A program made the position numbers and the translations under genes. Shown here in pieces: positions 45,864 to 54,031 of a stretch of 64,000 nt of DNA. Below the pieces are notes generated by a model. The model did no database searches and was not told the origin of the DNA. It saw only the letters and a program-made list of their open reading frames with translations. Each line of letters starts with the position of its first letter. Position 1 is the stretch's first letter. Where the stretch lies: contig JABDFQ010000005.1 of assembly GCA_013286495.1 (NCBI GenBank), forward strand, positions 25,865 to 89,864. Direction: 5' to 3'. This stretch comes from Gammaproteobacteria bacterium. Lineage in GTDB: Bacteria > Pseudomonadota > Gammaproteobacteria > DSM-16500.

Positions 45864-45899
45864 AAATCACCGTTGCTGTTGAAGCAACGGTGATTTTTA
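45864..45899 (+). terminator. Rho-independent terminator
   Basis: AATCACCGTTGC and GCAACGGTGATT form a 12-bp stem with a 7-nt loop, followed by TTTAT. It ends the plus-strand gene at 45854 and, being symmetrical, may also stop the convergent biosynthetic operon that ends at 45917. Confidence 0.85.
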
Positions 45900-45916
45900 T
45901 TTTCAAAAATCCTCGC

Positions 45917-46264
45917 TCAATCAACCGTAGTCACGATAATTGATTTACCTTTTGATAGTGTGCGCGAGACATGTCCTTCGCCTGTTACATCAGCCGCCAA
46001 TAAAACATCACCGGCTTTAAAAATTCGTTTCTCACCACCACTTGCTTCCACTTCAACCTCACCTTCCAAATAAATAATATATTGAGGCTGTGGAGCATTA
46101 TGTATTTCCATTACCAAGCCATTTTCAAAATCGCGAAACATGATTGCTTTAACAGGAAATTTTTTGGAATAAAGACCTAAAGGTTGCTCGCTAGCATGTC
46201 CGCAATCTATTTCCGTAAAATACGATTTATTATCTTCGTTGGTAGATAGCATAGTAATTTTCAT
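45917..46264 (-). CDS. Cupin-fold small protein
   Basis: 115 residues. The pattern MEIHNAPQPQYIIYLEGEVEVEASGG then FKAGDVLLAADVTGEGHVS matches a cupin barrel, with a possible metal-binding His/Gln/Glu set. It could be an isomerase, a dioxygenase or a sensor; the sequence does not decide. It is the last gene of the minus-strand cluster, 46 bp after the short-chain dehydrogenase. Confidence 0.7.
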   Translation of the reverse strand: MKITMLSTNEDNKSYFTEIDCGHASEQPLGLYSKKFPVKAIMFRDFENGLVMEIHNAPQPQYIIYLEGEVEVEASGGEKRIFKAGDVLLAADVTGEGHVSRTLSKGKSIIVTTVD

Positions 46265-46310
46265 GGATATCTCTCATTTTTCATGGTTATTTCATAACTA
46301 AGTTCGCTGC

Positions 46311-47033
46311 TCATTCAGTAAATTCTCTAAAAATCTTATTATTATATTTTTCTCGTAAAACCAGATTTTTTGACATTTCATCGGGAAAAATATCGAGAAC
46401 TCCGTGCTCAATACCATCACAAACTTCGATCGCAATTTGTTGAGGCGTGGCTTTATCAACATTAATATTCTTAGTCATCGGTGTATCAACATATCCCGGA
46501 TAAACACCAAATACATTTATATTCGTGTTATTCGCTGCTTCCCGCAAACTCTGTGTCAAAAAGTGAGCCGCTGATTTGGAAGCGCAATAAGTGCCTAATT
46601 TCATCACAATAGCAAAACTGGCAACAGAGAGCATATTAACGATACAAGCAGATTGTTTTGCTTTTAATGAATTCCAGAAAGTATGACAGAGATTATGAAC
46701 TCCAAAATAATTTACAGACATTTCTAATTGCGATGCCTTTAACGATCTTTCCTCCAAAAAATGTGTTGCGCATTCAACATCAGCATTATTAATAAGTATT
46801 TCTGTATCATCACACATGGCATGACATGCAAGAATATCGTTCATATTCGTTACATCAAGTTTGATCGGGACGACTTTATCTGGATATTTTCTTTGAAGCG
46901 CATCCAGATTTCCCATATTGATACCAGCAGCATATATTTTTTTGACATTTCTCTTGATTAATTCATCCAGTAAACTTGATCCTATTCCGCCACAAGCTCC
47001 TGTTAACAGGACGGTAGTTTTTGTGAGATTCAT
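46311..47033 (-). CDS. Short-chain dehydrogenase/reductase (SDR)
   Basis: 240 residues. The cofactor loop is TGACGGIGSSLL. The catalytic Tyr and Lys are in YCASKSAAHFL, and a serine lies at MLSVASF, so the classical SDR active site is intact. It oxidises or reduces a hydroxyl/carbonyl with NAD(P). AAAGGAAAATATC precedes the ATG. It lies 79 bp downstream of the 281-residue unknown gene and could act on the same product as the SDR at 48.9 kb. Confidence 0.87.
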   Translation of the reverse strand: MNLTKTTVLLTGACGGIGSSLLDELIKRNVKKIYAAGINMGNLDALQRKYPDKVVPIKLDVTNMNDILACHAMCDDTEILINNADVECATHFLEERSLKASQLEMSVNYFGVHNLCHTFWNSLKAKQSACIVNMLSVASFAIVMKLGTYCASKSAAHFLTQSLREAANNTNINVFGVYPGYVDTPMTKNINVDKATPQQIAIEVCDGIEHGVLDIFPDEMSKNLVLREKYNNKIFREFTE

Positions 47034-47112
47034 GATATTTTCCTTTTTCTATAATTTCTTTCTAGCATGTAATTCAACTTAATAAATATGCGATCTAATT
47101 CGTGTGACAAAT

Positions 47113-47958
47113 CTATAAGGTTGTAAACTCATAAAATGAAGGATTTTTCAGCTTCAGATGAGCATGAATATCTCCTCCTAATCCATACAATCCTATAGCT
47201 CCGCCATAGTTACACTGAGAGCTCATCCACAAAACAATAACATTAACAATTCGATTACGATTATGACTTTCAGTTACAGGAAATGGATTAGGCAAAGTGG
47301 CAACATAATTTGCCGAGCCTTTTTTATCTGTTATGAATACATTTGGAACCCCTAGAGGTCCAGGGCGTGTTAGTTTCTTAGGGTTCAAATCATTTTCACG
47401 CAATGCCATTACTGTATATAAACTATCTGGTATTAGCCCCGTAAAATTAAATTCGAAACATGCACACTTACGATCCATTGAAATTCCAACGGTACACTCA
47501 CCTTTAGCTTTCACCCAATCGCCTAATGTAATAGGAGCATTAATTTTACGCCCATATTCTTCTTTAAAATCTGGAATGAATGCCTGATGAAGAGGAAGGC
47601 TTTCTCTTGCTACTTTATTCGCAGCCGGATTCTGATCAGGTGCAAATATCATATGATAGTTATTACAAGGTAATGGCAATGGTAAGGTATATAATACTTT
47701 ATCGGCCAAATCATCGAGCTTTTCCACACAAAATTCATTTTTAATGATATAAGGGGCTTGCTTTCCAAATAATGGTATTTTGCTTTGCGGTGAAACTATT
47801 GCGGCACCCCATTCAGATGAAACTAAACCCTTATTAATTCGATTTATTCTACCAATAACAACAAAATCTCCATGCTCATCCATAATTTCGCTTGGAGGAT
47901 AAGTAGGACCTTGTGTTGTTAAACTCAAGGCAAAAGTTGTACATTCGCTATATATCAT
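47113..47958 (-). CDS. Hypothetical beta-rich protein of the biosynthetic cluster
   Basis: 281 residues, not recognised. It has no signal peptide and no membrane segment. The C-terminal half alternates beta-strand-like blocks (CACFEFNFTGLIPDSLYTVMAL, then GVPNVFITDKKGSANYVATL) reminiscent of small beta-sandwich domains. It begins 2 bp after the EamA gene, so it belongs to the AfsA operon. It could be an enzyme of a new type or a binding protein. Confidence 0.65.
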   Translation of the reverse strand: MIYSECTTFALSLTTQGPTYPPSEIMDEHGDFVVIGRINRINKGLVSSEWGAAIVSPQSKIPLFGKQAPYIIKNEFCVEKLDDLADKVLYTLPLPLPCNNYHMIFAPDQNPAANKVARESLPLHQAFIPDFKEEYGRKINAPITLGDWVKAKGECTVGISMDRKCACFEFNFTGLIPDSLYTVMALRENDLNPKKLTRPGPLGVPNVFITDKKGSANYVATLPNPFPVTESHNRNRIVNVIVLWMSSQCNYGGAIGLYGLGGDIHAHLKLKNPSFYEFTTL

Positions 47959-47960
47959 TA

Positions 47961-48884
47961 TCAGTTATCCAATACTGCTCTCTGAGATTGGGTTTTAATA
48001 GAGAACTTAAGACTGCCACTTGAAATTAATACTCCAATAATTACTAATGCACCACCCAAAAACTGTATTGGTGTAATCGATTGACCATTAAATATTGAAA
48101 TTAAGGCAGTAAAAATTGGAACAAAGTTAAAAAATATTGAAGTATTGCTTGCTCCTAAATGACTTATACCATAATTCCAAAAAAGATAAGCCAAAATAGA
48201 ACCAAAAACAGCCATATAAATTAACGCAGCGTACACTTGCGATGTTTGAGAAAATATCAAATTTACTGTGGAATTATATGAAGCCAAAGCGATTAGTAAC
48301 AACGAACCAATTATCATCGTCACACTAGTTGTAATTAATGGTTTACTATTTTTGAGATAGCGCTTGCCTAACACACCATATAATGCCCAACAAATATTTG
48401 CAGCCATAATTATAAAATCACCTGTAGCTACTTTTAGCTGTAATACATAGGATATTGATCCATGCGTAATGACTGCAAGCACACCCAAAAAACTTAGTGT
48501 CATGCCTGTTTTTTGGTTAAACCGAATAACATCTTTTAATATTAAGGTTGCAAAGATTATTGTAATCAAAGGATTGGTTGCCATAATCAACGCACCATTT
48601 ACAGGAGTTGTATATTTCAATCCAAGAAAAAATAAACCATTAAAACCAGCAATCCCAATAATTCCCAATATGATATACATCCCAATATTATTTTTAATTG
48701 TTTGACCTATATTCTTTTCACATAGTAAAAGCACTGGAATAATAAGAATGGAGGCTAAGCCAAAACGCAGTGCTGCAGCCATTATGGGAGATAAATGCTC
48801 AACTGCTATTTTACCAGCATTGAAATTTGCACCCCAAAAAAAAGCAGATAATGTAACTAATATAATTGCGATTATTTTAGACAT
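47961..48884 (-). CDS. EamA/DMT-family transporter
   Basis: 307 residues from the ATG at 48884 (AAGGA seven bases upstream); the frame opens earlier inside the SDR gene but without a ribosome-binding site. There are ten membrane segments in two EamA repeats, starting IIAIILVTLSAFFWGANFNAGK, with the second repeat including YLFWNYGISHLGASN. DMT carriers export amino acids, metabolites and drugs; placement within the AfsA operon suggests it exports the product or an intermediate. A second DMT gene is at 56.6 kb. Confidence 0.85.
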   Translation of the reverse strand: MSKIIAIILVTLSAFFWGANFNAGKIAVEHLSPIMAAALRFGLASILIIPVLLLCEKNIGQTIKNNIGMYIILGIIGIAGFNGLFFLGLKYTTPVNGALIMATNPLITIIFATLILKDVIRFNQKTGMTLSFLGVLAVITHGSISYVLQLKVATGDFIIMAANICWALYGVLGKRYLKNSKPLITTSVTMIIGSLLLIALASYNSTVNLIFSQTSQVYAALIYMAVFGSILAYLFWNYGISHLGASNTSIFFNFVPIFTALISIFNGQSITPIQFLGGALVIIGVLISSGSLKFSIKTQSQRAVLDN

Positions 48885-48900
48885 GGTGATTTCCTTAATA

Positions 48901-49638
48901 TTATTTCCATAAAAAAGCATCTAAGACGATGCTAGAAGGTAATGCTCGAGATGATGTTCCGATGATCCAGCTAACAGTATCAGCAACATCATCGGCAGTT
49001 AACATACACATTTTTTGTTCGTTAGTAAAATTAACATGATCACGCATTGCCTCACGAAATTCTGTATCTACTTTATCCAATACGATACTTGCAACTTTAA
49101 TCCCATGAGGACGAGCTTCCTCAGATAAACTTTTAGTAAAACCCTCTACAGCAAATTTCGAAGTTGAGTAAGCTATCATTGTTGCTGCGCCTTTCACTCC
49201 CCATACTGATGACATATTAATAATTGTTCCAGATTTAACCTTTTTCATATGAGGAAAAACTGCTTTTGACAAAAGAAAATATCCTTTAACGTTAACATTT
49301 AATGTTTCATCCCATTGCTCTTCAGTGCACAATTCTATTCCACCGAAGTAAGCAACTCCTGCAACATTAATTAAATAATCAATATGTCCATATTTCTTAA
49401 CAACATTATTGATTGCCGTCTTAATTGAATTAGAATCTCTTACATCTAGCGAAATAACAAACGGTTCGTTTTGATAAAAATTTTCAATACCCAGCTTAAC
49501 TTCCTCCAAACCAGATAAATTATTTGAAATTAATACCGTTTCAATATTAGCAGCAGCCATTTTTTCGCTAATAGCTTTTCCTATTCCACGATCCGCACCA
49601 GAAATGACAGCCACTTTATTTTGATGTTGATTAATCAT
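48901..49638 (-). CDS. Short-chain dehydrogenase/reductase in the AfsA operon
   Basis: 245 residues. Cofactor loop SGADRGIGKAISEKM, NVAGVAYFGG, catalytic Ser in NMSSVWGVKG and Tyr/Lys in YSTSKFAVEGFTK. The active site is complete. In actinomycete butyrolactone pathways a reductase follows AfsA and others reduce the side-chain ketone, so this SDR is a candidate for one of those steps. Its start lies 2 bp after the stop of the preceding gene, consistent with one transcript. Confidence 0.88.
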   Translation of the reverse strand: MINQHQNKVAVISGADRGIGKAISEKMAAANIETVLISNNLSGLEEVKLGIENFYQNEPFVISLDVRDSNSIKTAINNVVKKYGHIDYLINVAGVAYFGGIELCTEEQWDETLNVNVKGYFLLSKAVFPHMKKVKSGTIINMSSVWGVKGAATMIAYSTSKFAVEGFTKSLSEEARPHGIKVASIVLDKVDTEFREAMRDHVNFTNEQKMCMLTADDVADTVSWIIGTSSRALPSSIVLDAFLWK

Positions 49639-49639
49639 T

Positions 49640-50278
49640 TTATCGTCTCATATTTTGATTAGTTGATAGTCTGTATAAGCTTGTATACAATCCTTTTTTT
49701 CCGCCTGAAATATACTTATGGCCTGCTTCCTGTACTATTTTTTTATATTTCTCATTATTAAATAAATTTAAATAATCATCAGGAGCGCAGGAAAAGCCTG
49801 ATAAGAACATGACACCTGGTTCCGTACTCAGAACAGAATGATAAGATAAAAAATAGTCTATCTCGTCTTGTTGCTTAACATGCTCAAAGATTGTTCCTTT
49901 CCTCCAGGCTAAATATTGAGGATAAACACGCAACGGAACTTCGATGTGTCGTAATTGTAGAAAAGGTGAAAGCGGTGATGAGATGTCAAATGGTATAATA
50001 CTGTCTTCATGAATTAAAATCTGGTGTCGCCAATCTGAATACATATGTTCACAAATATTCTTTTCAAATTCTATTATCCCGGAACTATTTATTTCATCAA
50101 AAACATCACTTGATTTTTCAGAAGTAGTAATCATTAATAAATTATTATATTCATCATTGATATAAAGAATGTACTTATGTTTATCGGAATCAAATATCTG
50201 ATGCCATGTTTCAATAACCTCATCATAATGATTTGGAGAAATATTTATTTGTGAAAATAAAATGTATTTTTTAAACAT
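49640..50278 (-). CDS. Unknown protein, possibly two ferredoxin-like (ABM-type) domains
   Basis: 212 residues. Two halves each look like a short alpha/beta unit (YILFSQINISPNHYDEVIETW, and QLRHIEVPLRVYPQYLAW...EPGVMFLSGFS), suggesting a duplicated dimeric alpha/beta-barrel (ABM or EthD-like) fold. Conserved catalytic residues are not evident. It is embedded between the HAD phosphatase and SDR genes (gaps 11 and 1 bp). It may be a cyclase, isomerase or monooxygenase acting on the pathway product. Confidence 0.6.
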   Translation of the reverse strand: MFKKYILFSQINISPNHYDEVIETWHQIFDSDKHKYILYINDEYNNLLMITTSEKSSDVFDEINSSGIIEFEKNICEHMYSDWRHQILIHEDSIIPFDISSPLSPFLQLRHIEVPLRVYPQYLAWRKGTIFEHVKQQDEIDYFLSYHSVLSTEPGVMFLSGFSCAPDDYLNLFNNEKYKKIVQEAGHKYISGGKKGLYTSLYRLSTNQNMRR

Positions 50279-50289
50279 TCCAACCTCCT

Positions 50290-50943
50290 TTACTTTTTTC
50301 TGGTTGATAAAAAATCGACAGGATTTCCATTTACAACCAAATAAGGATTCCCAACTATATTTAGCATTGGAATATCGCTAACGTGATCGCCATAGGCAAA
50401 ACTGCTGAGCAAATCATATTCAGAATTAGTCTTTTTTAAAAAATCCATTATCCTGGTCACCTTACCATTTCCTATGACTGGATCAGCTAGCAAAAATCCT
50501 GTTAATTCACTGTTTTTCGATTCCAATTGTGTGCATATTAAAAAATCGGCTTCCAGGAAGTTTTTTAATGGCTCCAGACAGTAGCTAATTGATCCAGAAA
50601 CAAGAACGATCTTAAATCCATCAATCTTATGCTGTCTCAGTCGATCGAGAATTTTATTATTAAAATTTGACTGACATTTTATTTTTTTGGAAAACCATAT
50701 ATCTCCCCTCGTTTTAAGCCTGGATTCATTAGCATGTATATATTCCTTATAAAATTTTTTATTTATGTCGTATCTATCACGAAAATATGACATTACATGT
50801 AAATATACATTTAATCGAATATATTTGAGATTGCCCCGTATACTTCCATATTCTTGGCATAACCAAAATTTATAAAAATCAAATATTGATTTAAAATTTA
50901 AGATTGTCTCATCAACATCAAAAAAGGCATATTTAGTTTTCAT
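50290..50943 (-). CDS. HAD-superfamily phosphatase (SerB-like, subfamily IB)
   Basis: 217 residues. Motif I FDVDETI (D9 and D11), motif II VSGS (Ser116), motif III around GNGK, motif IV GDHVSD (185-190). These are the phosphoserine-phosphatase-type HAD motifs with the catalytic set intact. It overlaps the end of the AfsA-like gene by 11 bp, so the two are coupled in translation. In butyrolactone synthesis the AfsA product is phosphorylated and must be dephosphorylated, which this enzyme could do; the substrate is inferred. Confidence 0.85.
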   Translation of the reverse strand: MKTKYAFFDVDETILNFKSIFDFYKFWLCQEYGSIRGNLKYIRLNVYLHVMSYFRDRYDINKKFYKEYIHANESRLKTRGDIWFSKKIKCQSNFNNKILDRLRQHKIDGFKIVLVSGSISYCLEPLKNFLEADFLICTQLESKNSELTGFLLADPVIGNGKVTRIMDFLKKTNSEYDLLSSFAYGDHVSDIPMLNIVGNPYLVVNGNPVDFLSTRKK

Positions 50944-51715
50944 AATTTGCCTCTGATATGAATGGCAACTTTTGACTATCGGAATAAATCACTCTATTTT
51001 CGCTTAGTACCTGATATGCCATTTTTTCTTCTTTTTCGTATAGCATTTTTTTATCATTAAATAGATAATCAATTTCAACACTAGTAATAATTTTATTGTT
51101 TTGAATAAAAGTTGTGTTCGTTCTAGCTTTATATTTTCCTGGCTTATCATTACTTAATTCTAATATTTCATGAAAAATCTGTGTTGAAATTGGAAATCCA
51201 AAATGCTTAAAGTGAGCTGTTACTTTTAGCAATGCACAGTATGAATTATCCTTTTCACAATCTTTTAGAATATATTTTTCAGCCACCGCCAGCATCATTT
51301 GTCTCGCGGCTTCAGTTAACACCATTCCCTGTATATGTTGGCCAGTAACGTGATCGCTCATCTCTGCGCAGTCATCATTTAAGACAAGGCAAGATTTATA
51401 TGAATTTTTTGATTCGATATAAAATGGCTCTGAAATCATAATATTTTTTACTTGATGTTTATGACTTATTGTCGTGCTTGCAAGTGGTTCTATTGGCTCT
51501 TGGATACATCCAATCTCAGCATGCTTAACCAGCGCTTTTAAGATATTCTTTTCTTCTATGTCCAGCCCCTGACCTAACACTAGAAAATCACATTTGAATT
51601 TTTTTTCACTGTCACTTAACAAGTTGATAAACGATGTGAATGTATAGACACCCTCATGCTTTGAAAAATGTTCAAATTTATCCCCAACGATATATATAAT
51701 GGTGGTAACCTTCAT
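50933..51715 (-). CDS. AfsA-type hotdog protein (A-factor synthase family)
   Basis: 260 residues. The stretch DHVTGQHIQGMVLTEAARQ (121-139) fits the AfsA signature DHxxGxHxPGMxLxEAaRQ, preceded by HKHQVKNIMISEPF and followed by the hotdog-fold strands. In Streptomyces AfsA joins a beta-ketoacyl-ACP to dihydroxyacetone phosphate, the first committed step to gamma-butyrolactone signals. Streptomyces AfsA has two hotdog units; here only one is present, and residues 1-80 form a different short alpha/beta domain. It lies 35 bp after the adenylating enzyme and overlaps the phosphatase gene. AfsA-like genes are unusual in Gammaproteobacteria. Confidence 0.82.
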   Translation of the reverse strand: MKVTTIIYIVGDKFEHFSKHEGVYTFTSFINLLSDSEKKFKCDFLVLGQGLDIEEKNILKALVKHAEIGCIQEPIEPLASTTISHKHQVKNIMISEPFYIESKNSYKSCLVLNDDCAEMSDHVTGQHIQGMVLTEAARQMMLAVAEKYILKDCEKDNSYCALLKVTAHFKHFGFPISTQIFHEILELSNDKPGKYKARTNTTFIQNNKIITSVEIDYLFNDKKMLYEKEEKMAYQVLSENRVIYSDSQKLPFISEANYEN

Positions 51716-51750
51716 AAAAATCTCCGCTTAAATTGTACAAATTGATTTTT

Positions 51751-53211
51751 TCAACAATGTCCATGAATGTATTGGTGGTTTAACTTTCCTGTTAACGTGT
51801 AATCCAGCTCAGAATTAATATTGATAACGGGTTCAGATATTCCATATTTTTGTGAAATTGCTTTAATATCAGATCTGATTTTTGATGATGGTTGATAGTT
51901 TTTAGGTATCACATTTATACAGGAAATGCTCTTTTCATCATGCGCGTAAACATGCACATCGAATAAATAGGTTAAATTTAATAATTCATTTTCTAAGCCA
52001 TAAATAATATGGTTATTGATAAAGCTGGAATGATTACCTCTTTTTACAACAAATAAATAACCTTCTGCATTTTTATATCCATAATCTGATGTAAGTAAAT
52101 ACTTTTCACCATCTAGCAACACAAATTCTGCTGTATCTTCAACATAATCATCCATATTCATATAACTATTAATGGCTATTCTTCCTATAGTTTCTAATGT
52201 AAGCGTTTCATTATTATCATTTATAATTTTTATCTTGTTGCCCTCAAGTTCACAACCTACACTTCCTGGATATTTTAGGGTTTTATCTGAATCCAGTATT
52301 GTGTTAATGCCAGTTTCTGGAGAGCCATAATATTCATGAATAATATTACCCAACACATTAATGGCATCGTGTTTTAATCTCATAGTGTAGTTTTTTCCAC
52401 AAGTGATAATAAAACGTAATGCAGGAAAATATATTTCCTTATCTTCCTGATTTAATCCTTCCACCACTTCCTTTAATATCATTGGAGATAAAATGGTTGT
52501 GGAAATATTATGTCTATGCATGATTTCGTATAAATTATAATTATTTTCGTAATTGCAAATCACTACAGTGCAGCCTAACAATAAAAATAATTTCATCCAT
52601 ATTAATGAGGACGCGTGATGCATTGGCATGCATATTAGATGAATATCATTACCATTAAACGAATATTTACTTTGTAAGGATTGAAACAGTTTTTTTTCAA
52701 AGGAATCTGTACGACAACCGGTCTTTGGAGTTCCGTCAGCGCCAAAAGTAAAGACATAATTTTTTATTGGATTATTGTTGATTTGAATATTATCGGAATT
52801 GTGATCATCAAGCTTAATTTTTACTTCATCAACATAGGTTTCGATACAATGCACCTCACATCCCGAAATATCATTTAATTTATTTTTAAATTCATTTGAA
52901 ATGAATATATTTTTTACATTTAATAACTTCACCAAATCATTCAATCTTTCCATATCAAGATGATAGTCAAGACCCTGAAATGGAATGCCAAGAGTTGAAA
53001 ATGCTGCGCCCAGCAGTGCCAGACTGTTGGAATTACGCGAAATATACAAACATGGGTTGCCCTCAATACTATTGGATAAAGAAATTACACTTATCAACTT
53101 ATACGTCGCATATCTGAATTCAGCCCATGATAAAACACCATTTTTATCAATGAGGGCCGGTTTATTGGGGTGAATTCTGGAATATTTTTCTATTGAATCG
53201 TACTTAATCAT
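51751..53211 (-). CDS. ANL-superfamily adenylating enzyme
   Basis: About 486 residues from the ATG at 53211, which has GGAG six bases before it (an ATG at 53223 lacks one). The acyl-AMP ligase fold is clear: the A3 loop reads FTFGADGTPKTG instead of TSGTTGxPK, A5 is YYGSPETG, A7 is LLTSDYGYKNAEGYLF, and A10 is LTGKLNHQYI with the catalytic Lys. The A3 loop is degenerate, so ATP use may be altered. It probably activates a carboxylic acid for the AfsA step. It is the first gene of the operon and diverges from the HTH regulator across the operators. Confidence 0.85.
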   Translation of the reverse strand: MIKYDSIEKYSRIHPNKPALIDKNGVLSWAEFRYATYKLISVISLSNSIEGNPCLYISRNSNSLALLGAAFSTLGIPFQGLDYHLDMERLNDLVKLLNVKNIFISNEFKNKLNDISGCEVHCIETYVDEVKIKLDDHNSDNIQINNNPIKNYVFTFGADGTPKTGCRTDSFEKKLFQSLQSKYSFNGNDIHLICMPMHHASSLIWMKLFLLLGCTVVICNYENNYNLYEIMHRHNISTTILSPMILKEVVEGLNQEDKEIYFPALRFIITCGKNYTMRLKHDAINVLGNIIHEYYGSPETGINTILDSDKTLKYPGSVGCELEGNKIKIINDNNETLTLETIGRIAINSYMNMDDYVEDTAEFVLLDGEKYLLTSDYGYKNAEGYLFVVKRGNHSSFINNHIIYGLENELLNLTYLFDVHVYAHDEKSISCINVIPKNYQPSSKIRSDIKAISQKYGISEPVININSELDYTLTGKLNHQYIHGHC

Positions 53212-53312
53212 TTGTTTCTCCATAAATCATGAAATACTTTGAATTGATCATCATATATTTTGAAATGATCCACCACACAGAGTCTCAAGAGTGCAAACCT
53301 ATAAGCTGCTGA

Positions 53313-53345
53313 TCTCAATTTGAGACTTATACTCTCATTTTGAGA
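53313..53345. promoter_or_regulatory. Pair of 13-bp operator palindromes in the divergent promoter region
   Basis: TCTCAATTTGAGA (53313-53325) and TCTCATTTTGAGA (53333-53345) are perfect dyads sharing arms TCTCA/TGAGA, with centres exactly 20 bp apart (two helix turns). A TATACT (53328-53333) lies between them and may be a -10 box for the regulator. A half-site TCTCAA is at 53283. They lie between the HTH regulator and the biosynthetic operon, so one repressor could control both directions. Confidence 0.8.
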
Positions 53346-53412
53346 TCAGTCAAGTTTTTTTGCACCTAATTAATGAATATGTGTAATAATCGTGTTTAAA
53401 TACTCTTATCAA

Positions 53413-53425
53413 TCTCAAATCGAGT
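53413..53425. promoter_or_regulatory. Third operator-like dyad near the regulator start
   Basis: TCTCAAATCGAGT keeps the TCTCA arm and all but the last base of the opposite arm. It is exactly 100 bp downstream of the first palindrome and just before the ATG at 53428. Its position suggests that the first in-frame GTG (53392) is not the true start of the regulator. Confidence 0.55.
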
Positions 53426-53427
53426 TT

Positions 53428-54027
53428 ATGAAGAAGCTAAAGATGGCTAGTCACAAAAAGTTAATGAGAGAAATTGGTGAAAGATTAAGACTGGCAAGAC
53501 AAAATGCCGGTTATATAACTATTTCTGATTTTACCAATAAACAAAATCTCCCCAAATCCACATATACGCAATACGAAATTGGAGCGCGATCACTGCACAT
53601 TGAACTAGCAATACACTTCTCCACAATTTTCAAAACAAATCTAATCTGGCTTCTTACAGGTGCAGGCTCTATTGATTTAACTGATAATGATCTCATCAAT
53701 AATCAACCAGAAAAAATTAGTCAGGATGAATTTCTCGAAATTTTGTCGCATAAAAACCACACAACAAAAGCTAATTACAAAAAACTTTCTGATAAAAAAT
53801 CAAATAACTATGATGTTTTTCTTCTTTCTGAAATTTTATCAAAAATAATAAGAAGTTATCAAAAACAGTCGGCCACGTATGATTTCAAAAATATTTCCGA
53901 AATTACCTTTGGCATCTACTTTGATATAATTAACAAAACACAAGATAAACAGGAACAAAAAAATCTAATTGATGTAATAATTTCTACTTTTAATCGCACA
54001 ATTCGCCTCAAACAAAAAGCGGTATGA
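53428..54027 (+). CDS. HTH (phage Cro/CI-like) transcriptional regulator
   Basis: About 199 residues from the ATG at 53428 (53443 is also possible; a GTG at 53392 would run over an operator). The N-terminal HTH_3 is clear: KLMREIGERLRLARQNAGY then FTNKQNLPKSTYTQYEIGAR. The remainder is helical and lacks the S24 peptidase domain of LexA-like repressors, so it is not self-cleaving. It is divergent from the AfsA operon across TCTCAATTTGAGA operators and is the obvious repressor of that operon and itself. It converges with the LuxR-like sensor (stops 4 bp apart). Confidence 0.88.
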   Translation: MKKLKMASHKKLMREIGERLRLARQNAGYITISDFTNKQNLPKSTYTQYEIGARSLHIELAIHFSTIFKTNLIWLLTGAGSIDLTDNDLINNQPEKISQDEFLEILSHKNHTTKANYKKLSDKKSNNYDVFLLSEILSKIIRSYQKQSATYDFKNISEITFGIYFDIINKTQDKQEQKNLIDVIISTFNRTIRLKQKAV

Positions 54028-54031
54028 TTTT

